Shown here: in pieces, positions 56,601 through 64,000 of the stretch
How positions within the stretch are numbered: position 1 is the first letter of the stretch
How the letters are laid out: each line of letters begins with the position of its first letter
Assembly (NCBI GenBank): GCA_009746045.1
Contig: RPFO01000312.1
Location: 4,402,976 to 4,466,975 of the forward strand
Source of the DNA: Mesostigma viride
Lineage: Eukaryota > Streptophyta > Mesostigmatophyceae > Mesostigmatales > Mesostigmataceae
Length of the DNA: 64,000 nt
Reading direction: 5' to 3'
Notes under the pieces: model-generated
What the model saw: the letters and a program-made list of their open reading frames with translations, nothing else
Told to the model about the DNA's origin: nothing
The model's database searches: none
Program-made: the position numbers and the translations under genes

Positions 56601-57294
56601 GTGCGCCTGTCTCTTGGCTGGTTGCCTTCAGAAAAGCTGTCCCAATGCCGCCCTGTGGACCGTTACATGCATGAGCTTACATTGCAATTGTGCTGCCAGG
56701 CGTGAGGCAGGCATGTGGCCGCCATCAGGCATGCCTATGATAGTTAATGCCCTGAGAAGTTGTCCAGTTTCAAAGGCCAGGCTGTTGCTTTCTAACGTAA
56801 CCTTGCTGTGGTACCTGTCAATGGCTAGCCTGGCATAGTTTGGGTGGGCATATTCTTTGTCCACCACTGCGTCTCCTTGATATTCTTTCTCCACTTGTCT
56901 CCTTGATATTCTTTGTCCACCACTGCGTCTTATGTGGGATGCAAATGCTGTGGTGTGCATGCTTTGGTTGGAGACGTGAGCGGTCACCAGGGGGATTGAT
57001 GCTTGCCGTCCAGATGGCTCTGGGGGGCACCTGACTACGGGTTTGCAAGGCAACTCCAGTTTGTCTTTTCTGTGCCCTGCCTTGGAAAATCAGCTCACAT
57101 TTCTGTGCCATCCTGCCAATGTGTGTGGCAGCTGTTTGCAGCGTTAATGAATGGTTCGTGGTGCGTGGATGTATGTCTCCTGCGCATTGCTGTATCCCTG
57201 GCTACAGCCGTCGCCAGGGACTGCCAAGAGAAAGAAGCTGGTGGTGGCCCAGAAGGAGAAGAAGACGGGTGGCTTGGCAGGAATGTTCTCTTGA
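42556..57294 (+). CDS. cpSRP54: Chloroplast signal recognition particle 54 kDa GTPase (cpSRP54)
   Basis: This GTPase of the plastid SRP targets thylakoid proteins, including LHC proteins together with cpSRP43 and cpFtsY. Fourteen exons join in phase: 42556-42781, 43491-43558, 44414-44515, 45441-45593, 46384-46461, 47327-47452, 48148-48250, 48706-48806, 49850-49987, 50984-51127, 53722-53797, 54555-54640, 56117-56260, 57208-57294 (543 aa). Residues 1-56 are His/Ala/Ser/Gln-rich, a plausible transit peptide. MFDSLTKRI (57) opens the N domain. GLQGVGKTT (163-171), DVQRPAA, DTSGR (245-249; Ser replaces the usual Ala) and [11 protein letters not shown] (303-) are the GTPase motifs. [18 protein letters not shown] links to the M domain ([14 protein letters not shown]). 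The tail TAKRKKL (520-526) resembles the basic plant motif that binds cpSRP43, supporting the plastid assignment. A stop directly precedes the ATG. Introns 3, 5, 8, 10 and 12 hold arrays. Confidence 0.93.
44648..44679. repeat. (CA)n dinucleotide run
   Basis: About 16 CA units in cpSRP54 intron 3. This is an ordinary microsatellite. Confidence 0.95.
45137..45458 (+). repeat. Splice-acceptor satellite before cpSRP54 exon 4 (62-bp unit, five acceptors)
   Basis: Each 62-bp unit ends ATGTTCGCAG and is followed by GTGGTGTATGATGAGCTG, which is the first 18 nt of exon 4 (VVYDEL). Junction copies start at 45,193, 45,255, 45,317, 45,379 and 45,441, exactly 62 bp apart. Only the last continues into exon 4. 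A diverged partial copy precedes at 45,137. Since 62 is not a multiple of 3, use of an upstream acceptor shifts the frame and soon meets a stop. Confidence 0.95.
46444..46770 (+). repeat. Splice-donor satellite after cpSRP54 exon 5 (74-bp unit, five donors)
   Basis: The end of exon 5 (GTCAAGCTGGGCGAGAAG, VKLGEK) and its donor GTGGGC are repeated with 74-bp spacing at 46,444 (real), 46,518, 46,592, 46,666 and 46,740. The unit also contains CTCCTTATAACAAGGGTAG. Later copies carry one to three changes (GCGGGGCGAGAC) but keep GGTGGG. Confidence 0.95.
49187..49271 (+). repeat. Decoy copy of cpSRP54 exon 9 start, followed by an inverted repeat
   Basis: At 49,191, after GTGTGCAG, the sequence GTATCTGGCAGGCCCATCA matches the true exon 9 start at 49,850 (VSGKPIK) with only a few differences in 21 nt, reading VSGRPIRHS before a stop. 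It is 659 bp upstream of the real exon. Directly after it CCCCACGTTAAGTTA (49,221-49,235) pairs with TAACTTAACGCGGGG (49,257-49,271). Confidence 0.75.
49507..49826. repeat. (CACT)n tetranucleotide array, about 80 copies
   Basis: It lies in cpSRP54 intron 8 and ends about 24 bp before the exon 9 acceptor. There are CGCT variants at the left edge and near 49,596-49,622. Together with the CT-rich sense strand it forms an extended polypyrimidine-like tract ahead of the 3' splice site. Confidence 0.96.
51128..52027 (+). repeat. Donor-derived 54-bp minisatellite in cpSRP54 intron 10, 14 copies
   Basis: It is preceded by a second copy of the exon 10 end (CTCAAGCTGCTGCCGGGTAT, then GAACCAG) at about 51,243-51,269. 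From 51,270 the 54-bp unit GTATGATACCGG(A/G)AGCAGC... runs 14 times. Each unit contains both ATGAATCAG|GTGGT and ATGGACCAG|GTATGA, variants of the true exon 10 junction ATGAACCAG|GTAGGA at 51,127. 54 bp equals 18 codons without stops, so a 500-codon open frame runs through it. Confidence 0.93.
52096..52636 (+). repeat. Donor-derived 41-bp minisatellite in cpSRP54 intron 10, 13 donor copies
   Basis: The unit GTATGCATGGCTGGTTCAAG continues CTGCTGCCAGGCATGGATCGG. The second half matches the end of exon 10 (TCAAGCTGCTGCCGGGCATG, then AACCAG) with few differences, and the following GTATGC is a donor. Donor copies run from 52,122 to 52,614 at exact 41-bp spacing. Some units have AACTGCC or CTACTGCC in place of CTGCTGCC. 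Confidence 0.94.
53081..53605. repeat. 20-bp minisatellite (GTGCACGCATCATCGGTCAC), about 26 copies
   Basis: It lies in cpSRP54 intron 10, before exon 11. CATCGTC and CATCATC versions are clustered. Open frames through it are spurious. There is no spacer diversity and no exon edge in the unit. Confidence 0.96.
55115..55727. repeat. 68-bp minisatellite, nine copies
   Basis: It lies in cpSRP54 intron 12. The unit starts GTGCGGCGTGGCAGCTACGC and includes GGTATACGGATCGCGTGCAC. Copies begin at 55,117 and every 68 bp to 55,661. Inner copies share CACCCGCAAG where outer copies have CACCAGCAAG, indicating block duplication. I see no exon edge in the unit. Confidence 0.96.
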
Positions 57295-57802
57295 TAGCAC
57301 CCTCCTGTAGTTTTTGTTTATGCCAAGCCTTGTATGGACTTGCCGTTTTAAGGTCGTATTCTATAGAGATCCTTTTTTCAATGCAATAAAGTGCTTACAA
57401 CGGAAAGCTCAGGTTTAAACATGCTTCACGATCTGTGGTTCCCAAAGATTTGAATGCGCTAGAAGGACCGTCTTCATTATTGCGTAACTTATGCTGTCAC
57501 AGCCGCTGTTAAAAGGGTGCATCCTTGCTTATGAGGCCTAACTTGTTGGTGGCTGTAATTAGCGAGTTGGTGAAGCCAGGGTGAATCAGAGGTGCAGGCC
57601 CCTTGATGGCGCATGTTTCTCGTGATGTACTAATCATGTCATCGCTGGCATGATGTGCCAATTCTTCAGTAAGCTAAAAGGGGTTTGGTTCAATCGTCAT
57701 ACTTTTCTCATTTACCTACACGGGACAGGCAGTGGTAAGAAATAAAAATATGGAAGAGTTGGGCCGTGGGGGGCAGCTGGCGCAGCAGCATTAAGTAACG
57801 AA

Positions 57803-58020
57803 TTAATTAGACTCGTGCTCCCGTTGGGGAGTCGGCAGTAGCATTAAATATTACGTGCATTGCGGTGATTGCTAGCATGCCCATGGCCAGGGGCACGGCT
57901 AGGAGCGGCTGCACGCTTCTTTTTAGACGGACACACCTTGATGGCGTGGTCTCGAAGGAAACGTGTGCGGGAGTCAATACTCTGTGACTCCCCAACGGGA
58001 GTACGTCTTCAATTAATTAA
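57803..58020. mobile_element. Short element with inverted LINE-tail-like ends
   Basis: The left arm, read on the minus strand, is GACTCCCCAACGGGAGCACG, then AGTCTAATTAA. The right arm on the plus strand is GACTCCCCAACGGGAGTACG, then TCTTCAATTAA. Both match the 3' hairpin and TTAA tail of the LINE at 10,130-10,165. It is either two 5'-truncated LINE tails head to head or a 218-bp fold-back element built from them. Confidence 0.55.
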
Positions 58021-58194
58021 CTAATTAATCATTAATAGCAGTTACATCGATAGAGGAAATGATGTTACTTCGCACGATGGCGCATGCATCATCAATATCG
58101 ACTACAGATGAGGGTAAAAAAGCATTCCACATTGATTTCCGATTATTATAACTGGCCAACATAAAGGATTCTCCCGATTTCTGGCCTGCGCTGG

Positions 58195-58282
58195 TTGTCT
58201 CCTTGATAACAAACCCACCCACCAATGGAATACGTGCTACATGATCCCCCCACCGGAGTCATGTTATAACTTTTTTTTTTTT
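58195..58282 (+). mobile_element. LINE 3' tail remnant with hairpin and poly-T/A end
   Basis: GTGCTACATGATCCCCCCAC is followed by CGGAGTCATGTTATAAC and a run of T. It matches the reverse complement of 10,455-10,492, the tail of the second LINE family fragment. ACATGA...TCATGT arms form a hairpin. Confidence 0.5.
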
Positions 58283-58695
58283 AACATAACAAAATCCAGC
58301 ACGACTTGCCAATGGGGTGGTTTCTGGCCAAGCACCATGATTGGCCGCAAGTCTCAACATCAAGAGAGAATCCAAGTCTCAACATGTGCACAGAATACTA
58401 TACTGAATCATATCCATGCAAATGGCCACTGAAATTGGGTCCCTGAATGACCAACTGAGCTCATAAGAGCAGATGTAAGTTGCTGCAAGTAACAGCCTGC
58501 TGTCCCATAGTATTAGTTGGCCCTTCCCACCTCATGCACACTCCAGCCCAATGGAAAATCAGGGTTACTCTACAGAGAGCTTCCCCGCACCATCCACATG
58601 TCCCAGCCATTTCTGGCCACGCCAGCTGCCAAGCTCGCTGGCGATAATCATACATCATGCAGCGGCCGCAGCTGCCACAAACCCAACGACACCCT

Positions 58696-58725
58696 CACAC
58701 AAGAAGGCAGAAGCCTTCTTGTGTG
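58696..58725. repeat. Perfect 13-bp-stem hairpin
   Basis: CACACAAGAAGGC and GCCTTCTTGTGTG are separated by four bases. It lies in the convergent interval, where a transcript-end structure for either gene would be possible; function is unknown. Confidence 0.6.
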
Positions 58726-59039
58726 ATAGTCTGATGAGAATTGGGGTGGCCACGCAAAAGAAGTGACCTGGAGCATTTATGCGTTGTGAAACCCCACCAT
58801 TGCTCCAATGCACCACCACATCACACTTTCATGTGATAGCCGGGTAGGACGAACACATCAGGCGAGTCCAGGAGAGCCAAGGCACGCACGGGCACCTTGG
58901 CGGGAGAGGGGCATGCCTGCGTGCTCCAGAAACACAGAGGCACGTCCTGAGGCCGCATCATTCCCAGAGCGCCCCCTGCGCGCCTGCCCCCACCCCCACC
59001 CCTATTTTCCAATCCCCCCTAGTGGTGCCATCCCTCAAG

Positions 59040-59140
59040 AGTGATGGCGCCCCTTGCTCTCATCAAACCCCTCAGTGGGTAGTGGTGCCCCTTGCTTTCA
59101 TCACACTCCTCAGTGGTGGTGGTGGCCCTTGCTCGTGTAC
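59040..59140 (-). repeat. Triplicated NDUFS6 stop-codon region (about 40-bp unit)
   Basis: On the gene strand AGCAAGGG(C/G)CACCAC..CACTGAGG, containing the last codons and the TGA stop, is followed by two further diverged copies. Their AGCAAGGGG starts lie near 59,096 and 59,058. The first copy is the real end of the reading frame. Confidence 0.75.
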
Positions 59141-60379
59141 CGCAGGCCGCAGTACTTGCAGATGGCCTCCCTGCCAGGGAACACGGCGATGTACTCCACA
59201 GGGTGGCCCAGCTCCGGATGGCCTGCGCTAGCATTGTGGGGGGGGGGGACATCAGTGCACGACATGACATAGCAGGGAACAAGTAATGAGGGGAGCAGCA
59301 AGGGCAGCCACTCAAGTCCACGTGTGGTAGGGGAGCAGGCAAGCACGCAGGGGGCAAAGACCAGTCTTCATACGTCTGTCACCAGAGCACGTGCTAGTCA
59401 GTTCTGTGGAGCCATTTGGTTGGCACAGTTCCCCCCCCCCCCCCCCCCTTTACACACAGGTGGAACGTGACACAGCCTGGCCAGCAAACCCTGGTACAAG
59501 GTATGCGCACCCGAACAGTCTACGAGAGCATGCCTGCGGAGGATGCATGTCGCCAAGTAACACCATCTCAATGCCACTTGGCAGAACCGGCGAATGAGGA
59601 ACAACGCAGGAGGAGGGGGACCATCATTGTGCCCGGCATGGCCTGCCACGTGGGTCAAGGGATGACTGTGGAACAACAAACAAGGAATTCCTTGCCTATT
59701 CCGCAGAGTCCCATCCTTGCATTCAAGGAGTCCCATGCATCCCTAACCAACCCACCGCACGCAATACCTGTATTTTGGGAAATGGGAAGCATACAAAACT
59801 GCTAGGGCTACAGTCAGCCGGCAAGAACTCAAGGCATGTCAGTACAGCAGCAATCTACTTCCAAGAGCGGTGTAGCGAGCAGGCCATGACCAACGCTGCC
59901 TCGCAACATCGAACCACTTGATATGCGGTATGTGCCTGCCAATTACAAAGCCAGCATCGGCGCAACAACTTACCACCGTCGCAGGCGGCGATGGACTTCG
60001 TGACTTCAATCGGCGGCTCCTCCCATACTAGTTCGATTGGAGCTTTCAAGTCGTCAGCCTGCAGCAGTAACAACGACAAAACAGAAGTAGCGGGTAATCG
60101 CCACTCAGTCAACCACCAAATTATGGGTAATGCGCCCCTTCAACAACAGGAAAGTCTGCCGGCGTTGAGTGTTTTGCAAGAGCAAAGAGCAGACCAGGGC
60201 GTTACCTGCATCCATTTTGCCGTATGACTGTCTTTGGTGTGCGTTACTGCGGGAGGCGCTGCCGGTATGCCGAAGTTGGAGGCAGCACGGATGCATGTTG
60301 GCATTGCCCTTGCATAACGTTCTCCGAAGGAGGACGACGAGGCAGCCAGCAGGCGAAACAAGGAGCGCCTGGCAATCAT
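59110..60379 (-). CDS. NDUFS6: NADH:ubiquinone oxidoreductase subunit NDUFS6 (complex I zinc-binding 13 kDa subunit)
   Basis: This small matrix-side accessory subunit of mitochondrial complex I is needed for late assembly. Three exons join in phase: 60379-60206, 60058-59974, 59222-59110, giving 123 aa, close to the family's usual length. Residues 1-45 (MIARRSLFRLLAASSSSFGE...) are Arg/Ser/Ala-rich without acidic residues at the start, a typical mitochondrial presequence. DSHTAKWMQ, then PIELVWEEPPIEV and CDGGHPELGHPVEYI, lead to AICKYCGLRYTSKG. C84, H93, C108 and C111 fit the known Cys-His-Cys-Cys zinc site. The protein ends in four His codons directly before TGA, at a triplicated repeat, so that tail may be recent. 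The gene is convergent with cpSRP54. Confidence 0.92.
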
Positions 60380-60835
60380 CGGTGACGCTCTTTGACCCGC
60401 GAAACCTAAACGAGTACCTTTTTCTACTTACACAAAAACAGGCCAAACAACGCTGGTTGCTTCAATAGAGAAATGACCAGGCGGGGAGGAGTGTGGCTTG
60501 CCTCGATATTGTAGGTAATCCGCCAACCTTGCATTCGCATGAAAATGGCAATGGCTGTTATGTGCATGCTGATTGCTGGACCAGCAGACCCGCGACGTCC
60601 TACATCATACATGTACCCAGCAAGTAGCTGTTGTTGCTGTTGTTGCTGTTACCCACGCCGCACATGGGCAGCAGAGAATCTTTAGTAGTGGCCGAGGTCC
60701 AGAACAATGAGCAGAAGAATGCCTTACATACATACTGTAGAAAGAAACGAAGGTAAGCTTCTTACGCAGCGGAGACATGTACGGTTGCAACATCGGATAC
60801 ACCCGCGTTGATACCAGTGTTGGGCGTAAATGGGT

Positions 60836-60972
60836 TACGTGAAATCCACACGTAAATTTAGGTCGCAATTTACGCTAAATTTACGTTTAATTAAGTCCAT
60901 TTAGTAAACAAGGGCACGCTAAATTTACGCATGGGATTTAAGTCGTAAATATGACGTAAGCGCGTAAAATAA
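60836..60972. repeat. AT-rich cluster of CGTAAATTTA-type words
   Basis: CGTAAATTTA, GCTAAATTTACG (twice) and CGTAAAT recur on both strands within about 135 bp. The context is otherwise GC-richer, about 450 bp upstream of the NDUFS6 start. It could be a regulatory cluster or an old inverted element; there is no coding signal. Confidence 0.45.
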
Positions 60973-61239
60973 AGACGTGCAGGCGTGCGCTTCTCGAGCT
61001 GACAGTACCGCTAGGCGCATGAGGACTGAAGCTGCCAGTGAGTCATCGTCAGGAAGACCTCCCATGTCCGCGAGTACTTCGCCCACCTCAAGGACCAGCA
61101 CGGCAATAAAGCATAGCAAAAAAAAAAAAACATCTTTAGAAAAATTTATACATCACAGCCTGATCACGCCTGGACCCGGGTGCGTCACGCCCAACGGCCT
61201 GAGCCGGTGGCGCGCAGCCGGCGCCGCGGACGCTCTCTT

Positions 61240-62870
61240 GCTCACCGCATCAGCTGCTTGACCAGTGGTATTCCTCCCAGTCCCGGCTGCTCGGCGCCCC
61301 CCCGCCGCCTCCGCCGCTTGCATGGCCCTCTGGCGGCCGGCCGGCCGCGCGCCTGGCGCATGCGGGCGCCCCTGCGCCGCCCACGCCGCCCGCCGCTGAG
61401 CAGGACTACACGTACCCGGCCCTGACGGAACCCCTGGCCGACCCCAACGAGCTACCGCCGTTCAGTACCGAGCTCGAGCTGAGCACCGCCGCCAAGCAAC
61501 TCCGCTTCTATACGCCCGGCCGTTGGCGGGACCTGCCTGACCAGCTCCCCGCCCCGGTGATTTGAAGCTGACGGCGCTCACGGGGTTCCTCCTTGACGTC
61601 TGCAACTGGATCCTGCTTGCCGACTCACCGCCGATTCCTGAGTGGCAACACAGCTATACCGTATTATGTTGTACAAAAACAAAGGTTCCCCTGTCAACGA
61701 CCCCGCCAACTACCGCGGAGTCTGCATCCAGAGCGCCGCACTTCAAGTTGTTCATGCGCATGATCCTCAACCGCCTTCGTTCTGCTCTCGACCGTCACCT
61801 ATAGGGGAGAGTCAATCAAATGGGCTTTCGTCTTGGGCGGCAACACCGTCATGGCCATCTTGGTCGCGCGCCGCGCCTCTTCGAGGAAATCGCTCTCCTG
61901 CAACCTCAGTCAGTGGTGAGTTTCCCGCCATCCTGATCTTCGTCGACTACATCAAGGCTCTTGATTCTGACATCCCTTGGGCCGCTCTATGGGCTGTCCC
62001 GTTGCTCGCGCTCGCGTCCCCACTCCCCTGGTTGCCGTCATCCGCACGCTCGGCTGTATATATGAGGGGTCGACCATGCACTTCGGTGCGCACTCATCAA
62101 CACGGCTTTACCCCGCCATGTCCACTGCAGACCGGCGTTTGGCAGGGTTGCGTCCCGGCCGCCGTATACCTGTTTATTATTGTAGTGGATTATGTTATTA
62201 TGCGCCAGGCACGTGCCCGCTTTGCTAGCTGCTAGCATTGCAGGCTGTGCCCCTGGCCTAGTGATCACGAACGAGCTTGGGGATCGAAGCCCTTGGGACT
62301 GACTAATAACTAACAACAAGCAGAATTTACTAGCTGCCCTCAAATTTATGCCGACGACGTCACGCTCATCGAGAAGCCGGAGTCTGCCCAACTTTGGCTG
62401 GACTGCCTGCATGGCCGCTGGCGCTCGAGGCTCGGGCGGTTGGTCTAGAAATCAGCCCCAAAACGGAGGCCCTGGCCCTCGGCATGGCAGGGCCGCCCCC
62501 GCCCACACTCCGCCTCTTAGGCGACACTGAAGTCAACTACCCTACTTCACGCCGCTTCCAGCTGCTCGGCAGTTGGCTTCCGGACTGCGAGGACGACCTG
62601 ACGACATGGATCGGCATGGCATGGGCGCAACTCCATGACCACCGCCGCTGGTGGAGCAACCCCGCCCTACTCCGGATCGTCAAGCGTGACGACCTCTTCA
62701 AGGTCGTCATTCTGACGATCCTGACCTACGGCGCCGAGACCTGGACACTGACGCAGGAGCTGTCCAGAGCAATGACTCGACGGCAACGTCACTCAGATGC
62801 TACGCAACCAGGTTGGCAAATACGGTACCTACGCGAGTCTATCTATACTTTGGGCTCAACCTGGCATTTA
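61240..62870 (+). pseudogene. Decayed LINE reverse transcriptase (second family)
   Basis: Homology to the intact LINE ORF2 continues across many frame changes and stops. A Pro/Ala-rich linker near 61,270 comes first, followed by LYKNKGSPVNDPANYRGVCIQS (61,672-61,735), LFMRMILNRLRSALDRHL, ILIFVDYIKAL near 61,935, and the TGVWQGCV region near 62,130-62,160. YADDVTLIEKPESAQLWLDC near 62,347 and LLGSWLPDCEDDLTTWIGMA at 62,560-62,620 come next, then LTYGAETWTL. It differs throughout from the 6-9.7 kb copy, so it is a separate family. The RT segment corresponding to GVDNISPEVVK is missing. It is certainly inactive. Confidence 0.88.
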
Positions 62871-62879
62871 AAATAAGAG

Positions 62880-64000
62880 TATTTACTTTGGGCTCCAAAA
62901 TACGCGGGGCCAAAATACGCGTGTGTTTCTTAGGGGGTTTAGTAGGGTGTGCATCCGCGTGGAAAACACTAGCATGGATAGTTATGATCAAAGCCTGTTA
63001 TTTCCCCATGTTTTCAAAATAATTGTAGTCACCCAAATATCATGTAGCATGCATGCTCACTTATGATGTTCAGCCCTACTATTGGTTGAGATTTGGTATG
63101 CATGTATGCAATTATTTGTTAACATATATAATCTTTTTGTGATGTAGTTAGTTGTACCTTGTGCGGCTAGCGTGATCCTTGGATGTCCGCGTCAGATTCC
63201 TATTAATAACTTCTTCAGGGTTCTTCTTCTTTTCCGGGTTTTTCTTATGTTGCATGCCCCTCTCACCTCCGTAACTTATCATTCTCAATGAATATATATA
63301 TCTGACATCTATTATGATTCGCTAAATGCAGTAGGGCTTGCAGCAGCAAACAAGGTTCAAGCCATCCATTGTAATGCATGATGAGGGAATAAAACACAAT
63401 GACCTTGCATGCTATACATATAGGGTCCCACAAGCTCCTGACCAGCATCCACGCCCATTCAAATATGTATATGCGTCACGTCCGGGGCCACACAGCCTGA
63501 TTACGTCTCTTTATAGGAGAAAGGCCACAGTAACTTGTTGTGACATGAAGTACTATAAGCTAGCGGTAATAAAACATTAAAACACGCCAAAGAAGCTCTG
63601 GCCCTTCTTACTTCGTGATCAGCTGCTGGCCCTTGTCGACAGGACTGAGCCGACGACGAGGCAGCCGCAGGCACAGCTCCCATTTTCGCCACCGCTCTGC
63701 TAAAAGCGTGCTGCTTCTTGGCATCCGCCTTCTGCGCCTTCTTGTTGGCGATCGTGTGAAATTGCTTTCGTACGTCGCCCGGAACCTTGTCGCAGGGCGC
63801 CGCCCCTTCCCCTGAGATGCCGGCAAAGTGTGCTCGGACACGGCTTGCGCTGATGGGCCCGCTCTAATTGGAGTATACAAGTTCTTGTTGCAAAATGAGC
63901 AGTACTGCTGTGTCACAGCTGGAGATCAATTTCCCAGCAGGATTCATCAACTCTATACCACCTTCTCCTTCACATATTCTTATTCTGGACCCCTCTTGGG
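62880..64000. other. AT-rich end of window; one unassigned minus-strand frame at 63,608-63,916
   Basis: 62,880-63,600 shows nothing beyond AT-rich sequence. At 63,916-63,608 (minus) a 102-codon frame starts TQQYCSFCNKNLYT, a CxxC pair, and becomes Arg-rich. An overlapping frame reads KQFHTIANKKAQKADAKKQH, equally plausible as a Lys-rich exon. The evidence does not decide between them, and either could continue beyond the window. Confidence 0.3.

Larger units (their letters stand above)
57295..59040. other. Convergent intergenic region between cpSRP54 and NDUFS6
   Basis: No gene is recognised. It contains two transposon-tail features (57,803-58,020 and 58,219-58,275) and a hairpin at 58,696-58,725. 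AATAAA occurs near 57,386 after the cpSRP54 stop, but its use as a polyadenylation signal here is unproven. Confidence 0.5.

Overview
The window looks like nuclear DNA of a green alga or another plastid-bearing member of the plant lineage. Four intron-rich eukaryotic genes can be read with consistent splice phases. One encodes the plastid form of SRP54, with the basic C-terminal tail known from plants. Another is a class II histone deacetylase fused to a YGSN (GGCT-like) domain, an arrangement I know from plant HDA5-type proteins. No prokaryotic gene organisation, rRNA or tRNA was seen. The species cannot be named from the sequence alone.

Layout: 1-4.9 kb is gene-poor, with a decayed LINE ORF1 relic, a long G/T-rich degenerate repeat and a palindromic AT-rich patch. 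5.1-10.2 kb is a nearly full-length LINE retrotransposon (ORF1, then a twice-frameshifted ORF2 with APE endonuclease and reverse transcriptase), sandwiched between two (AATTC)n tracts. A fragment of a second LINE family lies at 10.4-11.0 kb on the minus strand. 13.2-27.5 kb (minus) is the deacetylase gene, 12 exons (perhaps 13). 30.0-30.4 kb is a MITE with TA target duplication. 30.5-40.75 kb (minus) is exportin-4, 8 exons. 42.56-57.3 kb (plus) is cpSRP54, 14 exons. 59.1-60.4 kb (minus) is NDUFS6, 3 exons. 61.2-62.9 kb is a decayed copy of the second LINE family. The last kilobase has no recognisable gene. XPO4 and cpSRP54 are divergent; cpSRP54 and NDUFS6 are convergent. The four genes serve unrelated housekeeping functions (chromatin, nuclear export, thylakoid protein targeting, respiratory complex I), so no operon-like logic applies.

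The most striking property is in the introns. Coding sequence is a small part of each long gene (for example 1,632 coding bases over 14.7 kb in cpSRP54), and most introns hold tandem arrays. In several introns of three different genes the repeat unit contains a copy of the adjoining exon edge together with its splice site. Examples are five identical acceptors at 62-bp spacing before cpSRP54 exon 4, five donors at 74-bp spacing after exon 5, and 13 donors at 41-bp spacing plus a 54-bp donor array after exon 10. Others are eight donor copies after HDAC exon 11, four acceptor copies before XPO4 exon 4, and a duplicated donor after XPO4 exon 5. The NDUFS6 stop-codon region is also triplicated. 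I propose that exon/intron boundaries are preferred starting points for tandem duplication in this genome, producing 'splice-junction satellites' that enlarge introns and leave decoy splice sites.
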